A stretch of DNA of 7,594 nt, from the NCBI GenBank assembly GCA_009779455.1, contig WREG01000092.1, positions 1 to 7,594 on the forward strand, in the 5' to 3' direction. The notes under the pieces are model-generated. The model was not told the origin of the DNA, searched no databases, and worked only from the letters and a program-made list of their open reading frames with translations. The translations under genes were made by a program, and so were the position numbers. Position 1 is the stretch's first letter. Each line of letters starts with the position of its first letter. Shown one piece after another: positions 1 through 5,631 of the stretch. This DNA comes from Oscillospiraceae bacterium (GTDB lineage Bacteria; Bacillota; Clostridia; Oscillospirales; Acutalibacteraceae).

Positions 1-582
1 AGCCGTGTCGTATTCAATTTCACTTTGTATGAGGCTTATCATAATGGCGCAGCCGACCCGGTCGTCAAGGGCCTTGGATTTAATCTTATTGTCCCCGAAT
101 TCCATAAAACCGCTGTCGAAAACCGCCGAATCGCCGATTCTGACGTGTTTGAGCGCTTCTTCCCGCGAATCCGCGCCTATGTCGATATAAAGGTTTTCGA
201 GTTTTGGAAGCTTGTCCTTGTCCGCGTCATCGACAAGGTGGACGGGTTTAATGCCCACAACGCCCCTTGCCCCGCTTTCAAAAATGAGCGCCCGCCCCAG
301 AAGGACGCCGGGGCCGATGCTGCCCGCCGTTACGAATTTTATAAACCCGCCGTCCGTGATATGGCTTGCGACAACGCCGACTTCATCCATATGCGCGGCT
401 ATCATCAATTTCGCTTTCGCTTGTTTTAAACCCTTTTTATGGACTATGAGATTGCCTAAATTATCGGTTTCATAGTCAGCGAAACCGTCTATTTTTGAGA
501 TAATATAGTCCCTGACAGCGTTTTCGCGCCCTGATACGCCCGGGAGCCCGCAAAGCTCTTTTAACATAGATAAATCAATCAT
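1..582 (-). CDS. M42 family metallopeptidase (glutamyl/deblocking aminopeptidase type), C-terminus outside window
   Basis: This encodes the first 194 residues of a cytosolic M42 zinc/cobalt aminopeptidase, a family that forms tetrahedral 12-mers and trims peptides from the N-terminus. Visible signatures are the metal-binding AHMDEVG motif (His64, Asp66), the LYIDIGA strand near residue 131 and KALDDRVG (bridging Asp173). The catalytic Glu-Glu pair and the later Asp and His ligands lie beyond base 1, so activity cannot be judged. The ATG at 582-580 is preceded by GAGAGG at 593-588 with a 5-nt spacer, which fixes the start. It follows another M42 gene in the same orientation with a roughly 200-nt AT-rich gap, and is probably a distal gene of the operon starting near 2660. 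The two M42 proteins are clearly diverged (shared DNLG and AH-D elements), so they are old paralogues and not a recent duplication. The family call is secure; the substrate is unknown. Confidence 0.93.
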   Translation of the reverse strand, partial: MIDLSMLKELCGLPGVSGRENAVRDYIISKIDGFADYETDNLGNLIVHKKGLKQAKAKLMIAAHMDEVGVVASHITDGGFIKFVTAGSIGPGVLLGRALIFESGARGVVGIKPVHLVDDADKDKLPKLENLYIDIGADSREEALKHVRIGDSAVFDSGFMEFGDNKIKSKALDDRVGCAIMISLIQSEIEYDTA

Positions 583-594
583 AAAAACCTCTCG

Positions 595-636
595 AAATGT
601 AAAATTTAGAATGTAAAATATAAAATTAAATTATCA
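595..636. repeat. Degenerate heptamer array A (AAATGTA type)
   Basis: Consecutive 7-bp units in one register read AAATGTA, AAATTTA, GAATGTA, AAATATA, AAATTAA and, more weakly, ATTATCA. The array starts one base upstream of the Shine-Dalgarno of the downstream M42 gene and overlaps the stop codon of the 50-codon ORF. Its GAATGTA unit differs by one base from the reverse complement of the TGCATTC rotation of array B at 772-799, so the two arrays face each other across the island. Confidence 0.6.
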
Positions 637-786
637 TTTTAGATTTATATCTTCTTTTAATAATTTTACGAATTCTTTCGTAAAATTATTGGCTCCATTG
701 AGCAGCGGTATAGCTTCGGGCAAATAACAAATACCTTTATCTAAAATATTTTTTTCTATAAAATCAATTGTTTCTGCATTCTGCAT
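634..786 (-). CDS. Possible small protein of 50 residues, function unknown
   Basis: An ATG-initiated frame reads MQNAETIDFIEKNILDKG and ends KEFVKLLKEDINLK before TGA. The composition is protein-like: acidic and basic residues alternate with Leu/Ile/Phe, suggesting two amphipathic helices. I do not recognise a family. Against it being a gene: no Shine-Dalgarno precedes the ATG, which lies inside a heptamer array (second unit of ATGCAGA type); the stop lies in another array; and a perfect palindrome supplies much of the C-terminal helix. It sits 2 nt after the stop codon of the upstream M42 gene, so translational coupling could replace a ribosome site. It is distinctly more AT-rich than its neighbours. 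It could be a real small gene, the decayed end of a larger gene, or chance reading through a non-coding element. Confidence 0.33.
   Translation of the reverse strand: MQNAETIDFIEKNILDKGICYLPEAIPLLNGANNFTKEFVKLLKEDINLK
659..690. repeat. Perfect 14-bp inverted repeat with 4-nt loop
   Basis: AATAATTTTACGAA (659-672) and TTCGTAAAATTATT (677-690) are exact reverse complements separated by TTCT. The stem is AT-rich and is not followed by a T-run on either strand, so it does not look like an intrinsic terminator. It lies inside the putative 50-codon ORF, in the transcribed gap between two M42 genes. It may be an mRNA-processing or stabilising hairpin, or the core of a small palindromic element. Confidence 0.75.
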
Positions 787-799
787 TATTATTTCTGCA
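772..799. repeat. Heptamer array B (TTCTGCA type)
   Basis: Four units in strict 7-bp register: TTCTGCA, TTCTGCA, TTATTAT, TTCTGCA. It covers the last codons (Met-Gln-Lys) and stop of the complete M42 gene and the putative start of the 50-codon ORF. The repeat thus supplies the C-terminus of one protein and perhaps the N-terminus of another. Confidence 0.65.
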
Positions 800-1811
800 T
801 TAAATATACGGCAAGCAGCTCCGCCGCAGCTTCAATATCCTGCGGGTCGATGATTTCCGCCGCCGTGTGCATATTCCGCAGCGGCACGGACAAAAGCCCG
901 GTTTTGACGCCCTTCCTTGACAGCGCTATCAGGTCGGCATTTGTGCCCGTTCGCCGCCCCATGACCTCATGCGTATATTTTATCCCGTTATCCTCCGCCA
1001 GCGCGATAAACCTGTCGCTTATTTCACGGGACAGGACGGGGGATATCCCTATCATCACCCCGCCGCCCAGAGTTCCCCTGTTTTCTTTTTCAACATCAGG
1101 GGCGGAGGCGTAGCTGACGTCAACGGCTATTGAGATATCAGGCTTTTCCGCGAAAGCGGCCGCGCCCGCTCCTCCTCCGCCTGTTTCTTCGAGGTTTGAG
1201 AAACAAACGCTTACAGAGTTGAGAGTTGAGAGTTGAGAATTGAGAGACAGCAATTCCAAGGAGCGGAGGATTACGGCGATTCCTGCCGCGTTGTCAAGGC
1301 CGGGGCCTGCCAGCCTGCCGTTCAGCAGCTCTTTTGCGCAGCCTTTGAATTCTATCCTGTCGCCGGGGCGGACAAGCTCCTTTGCCGTCTCAAAAGGCAA
1401 CCCGATGTCAACGCCTATGCTGTCAAAACCTTTCGCCGTGCCGCTTTCCGTTTCCAAATGGGGGGGCGTGCTGGTTATAACCCCCGGCAGCGGCATTTTG
1501 CCGTAAACGGTCACTTCGGCCGCCGCCAACACCCTTATGTCCACGCCGCCAACGGGAACCATGCGGACAAAGCCCGTAATATCAACAGATGAAACCATCA
1601 TCCCGATCTTATCAATATGGGCGTCAAGCAGAATTGATTTTACATTATCTTTTTCCTGCCTCCTGTTTGCTGCCCCCTGACCCCTCATAATGACGCTTCC
1701 GAGATTGTCAACCCGCGTTTCGCCGTATTTCGACAGTTCTTCGCGGCAGATATTTACGGCTTCACAGGCGGACGCTTCCGACATCTTTGTAAGAAAATTT
1801 TTAATATCCAT
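789..1811 (-). CDS. M42 family metallopeptidase, complete, with two heptamer-derived insertions
   Basis: A 340-residue M42 aminopeptidase with all expected catalytic positions: His65 and Asp67 in DAHIDKIG, Asp173 in GLDN, the Glu208-Glu209 pair in SNLEETG, Asp231 in VDVSYA and His315 in RNMHTAAE. It should therefore be a working dinuclear-metal exopeptidase of the cytosol. GLDN replaces the more usual LDDR but keeps the first metal-bridging Asp. The start at 1811 has AAGGAA at 1826-1821, overlapping the stop of the TIM-barrel gene 14 nt upstream, so the two are probably translationally coupled. Residues 43-52 (RGQGAANRRQ) and 189-199 (SLNSQLSTLNS) are encoded by 7-bp repeats. The G38-to-H65 distance is 27 residues here against 21 in the neighbouring M42, and Asp173 to Glu208 is 35 where I recall about 30 in characterised members. 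Both insertions fall in likely surface loops. Substrate unknown. Confidence 0.95.
   Translation of the reverse strand: MDIKNFLTKMSEASACEAVNICREELSKYGETRVDNLGSVIMRGQGAANRRQEKDNVKSILLDAHIDKIGMMVSSVDITGFVRMVPVGGVDIRVLAAAEVTVYGKMPLPGVITSTPPHLETESGTAKGFDSIGVDIGLPFETAKELVRPGDRIEFKGCAKELLNGRLAGPGLDNAAGIAVILRSLELLSLNSQLSTLNSVSVCFSNLEETGGGGAGAAAFAEKPDISIAVDVSYASAPDVEKENRGTLGGGVMIGISPVLSREISDRFIALAEDNGIKYTHEVMGRRTGTNADLIALSRKGVKTGLLSVPLRNMHTAAEIIDPQDIEAAAELLAVYLMQK
1215..1247. repeat. Heptamer array C (AGAGTTG) inside the M42 gene
   Basis: Three identical AGAGTTG units at 1215-1235 are followed by one variant, AGAATTG, and a partial AGAGA. On the coding strand this reads as repeated TCTCAAC and encodes the low-complexity loop SLNSQLSTLNS (residues 189-199), between the helix after Asp173 and the strand leading to the catalytic Glu pair. 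It is the most regular array in the window. Confidence 0.85.
1657..1684. repeat. Degenerate heptamer array D (TGCCCCC type) inside the M42 gene
   Basis: Four units in register on the plus strand: TGCCTCC, TGTTTGC, TGCCCCC, TGACCCC, all of form TGNNNNC. They encode residues 43-52 (RGQGAANRRQ), just before the metal-binding DAH-D strand. The neighbouring M42 protein is about six residues shorter over the same stretch. Confidence 0.55.
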
Positions 1812-1825
1812 TTCATATAATTCCT

Positions 1826-2629
1826 TTATAAGCTCATTAATTTGAAAAATGCATCGCGGGAAGTTTTTGCCGCTTCGACCGGCCTGACCTCAAAATTCAA
1901 ATATGTGTTTTCGTTTAAAAATTGCTTAAAAATATTGAAATCTATAGCGCCTGTCCCAACAGCCTGATGCTGGCCGTATTGCCTGTTCATATCGTGGATA
2001 TGGATTTCGCGGATGCGATCCTTATATTTTACGTAAAAATCAAAAACCGCTGTGTTTATTTCATCAATATTTTTATACATTTTCGCGGCATCCAAGGTAA
2101 GGTACAGCGGCGCGTTTTCGTCCATAAGACGTGAGAGCGCAGCCAATGAAATACGGTCAAGCCCGCAGTTTTCGACGCAGATCAAAACATCCCCGCCGCG
2201 CTCCGTCAGGTATTTCAGGCTGCCGTATAATATATCCGTGTAATATTCAGCATGGCCGCTTGAATGCGCGTCGGTTTTTTCGCCGCTTTTTTTGTAGCGG
2301 GGGGTATTGCCCGTATGGAACGTCATGTGCCGCGCATTAAGCTTCCCCGCTTTTTCCAAAATCAAGGCGAACTGGTCAAGAACGCCCTTTCTTATCAGCG
2401 GGCAATCGCACAGAAGCCCCACATTGTCCCCCGGGGCGTGGAAGGTGATTTCCACGTTTTTTTCCGCCGCGCAATCCCGTATATTTGTCAGCTCCGCGCC
2501 GGAAACCCCGTCAAGAAAAAATTCAGGCACGCCCAGTTCAAACTGGACGAAATCAAAGCCGTTTTCTACAGCCGCGCCTATCCCGTCAAAATAATTTTCC
2601 GCGTAAACCGCGTGATAGCCCGTTTTCAT
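1826..2629 (-). CDS. Sugar phosphate isomerase/epimerase-like TIM-barrel protein
   Basis: A 267-residue single-domain protein of the xylose isomerase-like / AP endonuclease 2 superfamily (PF01261 type), probably cytosolic. Alternating strand motifs fit the barrel: FDFVQFELG (26-34), EITFHAPG (60-67), HMTFHTG (101-107), VLICVEN (148-154), YLTLDAAK (176-183), EIHIHDMN (208-215) and LNFEVRP (244-250). Likely metal or substrate ligands are Glu153, Asp180, His210/His212 and Glu247, matching the Glu-Asp-His-Glu pattern of the superfamily. The GTGAIDF stretch near 225-231 is also typical. The ATG at 2629 has AAAGG at 2643-2639. It is the first gene of the operon, 14 nt ahead of the M42 gene. Members act as isomerases, epimerases or endonuclease IV; nothing in the sequence selects one. 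The peptidase neighbours give no obvious sugar pathway, so the reaction is unassigned. Confidence 0.88.
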   Translation of the reverse strand: MKTGYHAVYAENYFDGIGAAVENGFDFVQFELGVPEFFLDGVSGAELTNIRDCAAEKNVEITFHAPGDNVGLLCDCPLIRKGVLDQFALILEKAGKLNARHMTFHTGNTPRYKKSGEKTDAHSSGHAEYYTDILYGSLKYLTERGGDVLICVENCGLDRISLAALSRLMDENAPLYLTLDAAKMYKNIDEINTAVFDFYVKYKDRIREIHIHDMNRQYGQHQAVGTGAIDFNIFKQFLNENTYLNFEVRPVEAAKTSRDAFFKLMSL

Positions 2630-2662
2630 GCCGAATTTCCTTTATCATAAATTCTGTGCATT

Positions 2663-2691
2663 ATGATACCATACTATTCGCAAATATGCAA
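2663..2691 (-). promoter_or_regulatory. Sigma-A-type promoter of the TIM-barrel/M42 operon
   Basis: On the minus strand TTGCAT (2691-2686) and TATCAT (2668-2663) are separated by exactly 17 nt, placing transcription start about 25-30 nt before the ATG at 2629. It lies just after the terminator of the upstream surface-protein gene, which supports independent transcription. Two mismatches to the -35 and one to the -10 consensus suggest moderate strength. Confidence 0.6.
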
Positions 2692-2706
2692 TAATAAAAA
2701 GCCATG

Positions 2707-2744
2707 AAAAAAGGGGAAAAGGAGGGGCAAAAGCTCCCTCCCTT
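2707..2744 (-). terminator. Intrinsic terminator of the surface-protein gene
   Basis: AAGGAGGGGC (2719-2728) and GCTCCCTCCCTT (2733-2744) pair with two single-base bulges around an AAAA loop. In the minus-strand transcript the stem is followed by TTTT, CCCC and then TTTTTT. The hairpin is GC-rich and begins about 30 nt after the stop codon at 2775. No T-tract follows on the plus strand, so it works in the minus direction. Confidence 0.8.
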
Positions 2745-2774
2745 AAAAGTCATTGCCATATTATATGCCAAAGC

Positions 2775-5519
2775 TTAAAAATTAAACATATTCGCGAAAA
2801 AGTCAATGATCATTTGGAAAAACGCCGTTAACCTTGCCCAAAAATCGGCAAACCGGTTGCCGGGGCCGTCCGGGTTTTGCGTCCATGAGGCGAACAGCTC
2901 GATATTTTCGGTTATCGGCGTGCTGAAATCGAACAGCTCGCCGTTTTCACCGCCAACGCGCCAGCCGTTGAAGGTGAAGCCCTCTTTTTCAGGGTCGGCG
3001 GGTTTAACGGCCTTTTCGCCGCTTGTTATCTCAATATTCACAACCTCGCTGTCTATGTTGAAGGTGACGGTGTATGAAATGATATCGTCATTTTTGACCC
3101 AGACAAACGATATTCCGTTAGAATATTCGTCATAGCCCGGCTTGCTTGACACGCTTGCCTTGTCATCAGCGGTATAAGCATTATGGTCGATATTAATCAT
3201 GTAAGGCTCAACCGCTATTTTACCGTCAACGGTAACTTTCGCCCCGTTTTTCACAAAAACGCCTATAGCGCCGGTATCAATTAAATCATAATCGTAATAT
3301 TCTATAAATTCGATAAATTCAGTCGTCCACACAACAGTAATATCACCTGTAACGGTAGCAATTGATTCATCTGCAAGGCCAACACCCACAATAAACATTC
3401 CCATCATTTCAAATGATTCAAGCGTCGGCGTTACTGTTATTTTGCCGTTTACAGCAACATTATTTCCTCCCCAGTCATCATAAACAGCAAAACACTTAGA
3501 ATTTATATCCCCGTTTACGACCAAATTCGAGTTTCCTAATACTAGACCGCCCAAACTTTCAACTATGCTGCCGTTAATTGTTATATCACTGCTCATTCCC
3601 ATAATATAACCGTTCGGCATACTGACATTGCCGTTTATTGTTATCTCGCTGTAATAGAAAACAAATTTGTTTTCAACGGTAAAGCCATATCCGTTAGTTT
3701 CGAATATGATTTCCTTGTTTTCATATTCCAATATTTCCGTTTTCGTTTTCAAATAAACATCCTTTAAAAATGTAATCGTCGTCAGCGTGTTATCAGGTAC
3801 GGCGGCAAGCGCTTCTTCCAAAGCAAGATAGCCCGTGCCGTTAATTTCACATATATATGGCAGTGGCTTATATATCCAGCCTTTGCCCCAAAAATACGAA
3901 TTGCCGTCGGTGTATTCGTCATAGCCGGGCTTGCTCGACACGGCTTCTTTGTCGCCGACGGCATAAAAGTTTTCGTTGATAACGATAAATTTGTCCGAGG
4001 ATACCGTCCCGTCAACAGTGGTGTTTATACAACTTGTAAAACCTGGAAATTCCGGAAACGACAGCATAACTCCCGTGCCGCGATAATTGCCAAACAAGCC
4101 CGGGATATCATTTTCACCTGTTACGGTTATATCGCCCCCTACCGTTATATCGCCTGCGCCAAGCGCAATAATACCTATGCCGCCGGAGGTAATATTTCCG
4201 CCGATCATTATTGTATTGTCCGCCATTTGAGAATAAACAGCAAGATATGCAGAATTTATATCACCGGTAACAGTTACGTTTGATTGATTCGTATAAATAC
4301 CGATACTGCTTTCAACTATATTTCCATTTATTATTATATCACTGACTACACCAATAATACCGCCGTATGATTCATACGCGTAAGCCGGCGCGTAAATATC
4401 GCCGTTTATCGTTAAAGTGCCGTACTCTCTTATCCCCAGTGCGGCTTCGCCGTATATTTCATCGGCAACAAGCGTTATATCGCCGTTTATGGTTATTATG
4501 CTGCTGTCGAAAAGCCTGAGTCCTTCAATCGTAAAATCATAGCCTTCATTTTCAAAAGTGATGTTTTTATTTTTGCATATTGTTTCGCTGTATGATGACC
4601 CTTCAGGAGGAGCGTCGAAAAAAACATCTTTTAAAAATGTAATCGTCGTCGGCGTATTGTTAGGCACAGCTTCAAGCGCGTCCTTCAAGGTAAGGTAGCC
4701 TACGCCGCCTATTTCGCAGACGTTCGGGTTTTCAGGCTCTTTGAAAAAGTCGGGGTCGGCTTCCTGATAGCATAAAAGCCACAAATCAAGCACGGCTTCA
4801 ACGTCTTCAAAATTTTTTACGTCATCTAAGCTTAGAAATTCGCTTCCCGTTAATTCAAAAAATACTTCGTTGTATTTTTCCTTAAATTCGTTAAACTGCG
4901 CTTCGGTTAATTCCTCATCGCCGCCGTTTTTTATAAGGAGCGCTTTCATGTAATAATATTCAAAGTAGTTCAAGTATTTAAATTTATCGCCAAGGCGTTC
5001 GACGAGTTCAAGTTTTTTCTCTGTCAAAACGCTTGAAAGATATTCGTTTACCGCCTGATCCGCGATTTGATATAAATAATCGAAAAGCCCCCCGGCTTCA
5101 AGCAATTCAAAGATGCCCTCCTTGAATTCTCTATTGATTAATCCTTCCCACCAATTATATTCTACTTCCCCGTCAAATACAGCATTTATCACGGAAGTGT
5201 AGACGATATCAAAGCCGCCGCTAAATTCATGTAAATCCATTCCGACAAAATCACAGGCGAATTCGAATCCGTCGCCTTGCATTAAAAAGTAAAAAATATC
5301 CTCTTTGCCGGATTTAGCGTAGGAAATAGCACCCATTGCCATTGCAAAAGCTTCTTTCTCGGGCGTATCAAAAGTATCGCCGTAATAAAATTGTTTTGCA
5401 ACATCCCACCATTGTGATGGTGACAATGGTGAAACCGCCGCAGCGAAAACCGCTCCGCCGAATGCCATTAATACCGCGAGTAATGAGGGGAGAATGCGCT
5501 TTGCAATTGTTTTTTTCAT
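2775..5519 (-). CDS. Secreted beta-helix repeat protein with Listeria-Bacteroides (Flg_new) domain
   Basis: A 914-residue exported, strongly acidic protein. Residues 1-28 form a classic signal peptide (MKKTIAKR, hydrophobic core, AVFA/AAA cleavage site). Residues 30-265 are an acidic, aromatic-rich, probably helical region I do not recognise. Two homologous modules follow (about 268-536 and 557-798). Each opens with CEI-G-GYL-L--AL-AVP-N and TTITFLKDV, continues with short ITINGDI-like strands typical of right-handed beta-helices, and closes with SSKPGYDEY. Residues about 815-880 are a Flg_new repeat (YTVTFNID, GFTFNGW, ELFASWT). The last 26 residues form an aromatic amphipathic tail (FADFWARLTAFF, FFANMFNF). 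There is no LPXTG, SLH or dockerin motif, so the attachment mode is unclear. The start has GGAGG at 5533-5529. Gene-specific promoter and terminator make it monocistronic, and the divergent XRE regulator probably controls it. A surface adhesin or carbohydrate-interacting role is inference. Confidence 0.88.
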   Translation of the reverse strand: MKKTIAKRILPSLLAVLMAFGGAVFAAAVSPLSPSQWWDVAKQFYYGDTFDTPEKEAFAMAMGAISYAKSGKEDIFYFLMQGDGFEFACDFVGMDLHEFSGGFDIVYTSVINAVFDGEVEYNWWEGLINREFKEGIFELLEAGGLFDYLYQIADQAVNEYLSSVLTEKKLELVERLGDKFKYLNYFEYYYMKALLIKNGGDEELTEAQFNEFKEKYNEVFFELTGSEFLSLDDVKNFEDVEAVLDLWLLCYQEADPDFFKEPENPNVCEIGGVGYLTLKDALEAVPNNTPTTITFLKDVFFDAPPEGSSYSETICKNKNITFENEGYDFTIEGLRLFDSSIITINGDITLVADEIYGEAALGIREYGTLTINGDIYAPAYAYESYGGIIGVVSDIIINGNIVESSIGIYTNQSNVTVTGDINSAYLAVYSQMADNTIMIGGNITSGGIGIIALGAGDITVGGDITVTGENDIPGLFGNYRGTGVMLSFPEFPGFTSCINTTVDGTVSSDKFIVINENFYAVGDKEAVSSKPGYDEYTDGNSYFWGKGWIYKPLPYICEINGTGYLALEEALAAVPDNTLTTITFLKDVYLKTKTEILEYENKEIIFETNGYGFTVENKFVFYYSEITINGNVSMPNGYIMGMSSDITINGSIVESLGGLVLGNSNLVVNGDINSKCFAVYDDWGGNNVAVNGKITVTPTLESFEMMGMFIVGVGLADESIATVTGDITVVWTTEFIEFIEYYDYDLIDTGAIGVFVKNGAKVTVDGKIAVEPYMINIDHNAYTADDKASVSSKPGYDEYSNGISFVWVKNDDIISYTVTFNIDSEVVNIEITSGEKAVKPADPEKEGFTFNGWRVGGENGELFDFSTPITENIELFASWTQNPDGPGNRFADFWARLTAFFQMIIDFFANMFNF
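3122..3851 (-). repeat. Beta-helix module 2 of the surface protein
   Basis: This second copy of the internal module encodes residues about 557-800. It contains two stretches nearly identical at DNA level to module 1: 3755-3783 matches 4622-4650 over 29 nt with one mismatch (TTITFLKDV region), and 3124-3152 matches 3913-3941 over 29 nt with two mismatches (SSKPGYDEY region). The rest of the module has diverged and differs in length. Confidence 0.75.
3902..4718 (-). repeat. Beta-helix module 1 of the surface protein
   Basis: First copy of the module, residues about 268-540, with roughly ten short strands of NGDI/GGNI type that are predicted to stack as helix coils. It is somewhat longer than module 2, so coils have been gained or lost since duplication. 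Confidence 0.75.
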
Positions 5520-5543
5520 AAGTTTTTTCCTCCGTTTTTTTAT

Positions 5544-5563
5544 TTGTCCTGTCTACAGGACAA
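5544..5563. promoter_or_regulatory. Operator 1: perfect 9-bp inverted repeat
   Basis: TTGTCCTGT (5544-5552) and ACAGGACAA (5555-5563) are exact reverse complements around CT. The site lies about 10-30 nt downstream of the predicted start of the surface-protein transcript, where a bound repressor would block elongation or promoter clearance. The adjacent XRE regulator is the obvious candidate ligand (inference). Confidence 0.72.
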
Positions 5564-5578
5564 CTATTTCACGAAATA

Positions 5579-5607
5579 AATATACCATATGATTTGTCCT
5601 ATGTCAA
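5579..5607 (-). promoter_or_regulatory. Near-consensus sigma-A promoter of the surface-protein gene
   Basis: On the minus strand a consensus TTGACA (5607-5602) and TATATT (5584-5579) are separated by 17 nt. Transcription should start near 5572, giving a leader of about 50 nt that contains operator 1 and the GGAGG ribosome site. With one mismatch in twelve positions this should be strong when not repressed. Confidence 0.8.
5588..5593 (+). promoter_or_regulatory. Possible -10 box for the XRE regulator gene
   Basis: TATGAT matches the -10 consensus at five of six positions and lies 38 nt before the regulator's ATG, but the sequence 16-18 nt upstream (around TATTTC) is a poor -35. If real, transcription would start inside operator 2, consistent with autoregulation. 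Confidence 0.3.
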
Positions 5608-5612
5608 GACAA
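5594..5612. promoter_or_regulatory. Operator 2: TTGTC-N9-GACAA imperfect inverted repeat
   Basis: TTGTC (5594-5598) and GACAA (5608-5612) repeat the outer half-sites of operator 1 (TTGTC-N10-GACAA), with about 50 bp between centres, near five helical turns. The site covers the -35 box of the surface-protein promoter. It also sits just upstream of the ribosome site of the XRE gene, so binding could control both genes. Confidence 0.65.
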
Positions 5613-5631
5613 AATTTAGGGGGAAATCATT

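Noticed and set aside
25..429. Plus-strand open frame opposite the partial M42 gene
   Set aside because: The minus strand encodes clear M42 motifs over the same bases; the plus frame has no family resemblance.
659..690. Intrinsic terminator between the M42 genes
   Set aside because: The stem is AT-rich, there is no T-tract after it on either strand, and it lies inside an open frame.
777..779. Second ATG in the repeat as a start for the small ORF
   Set aside because: That frame meets a stop after seven codons.
1215..1247. CRISPR-like or large tandem repeat
   Set aside because: Units are 7 bp with no spacers, so it is a simple heptamer array.
2264..2650. Plus-strand open frame of 128 codons opposite the TIM-barrel gene
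   Set aside because: It is the complement of a well-supported gene, with a biased composition and no start signals.
3782..4015. Second minus-strand frame of 77 codons inside the surface-protein gene
   Set aside because: It lies wholly within the repeat modules in another frame, with no ribosome site.
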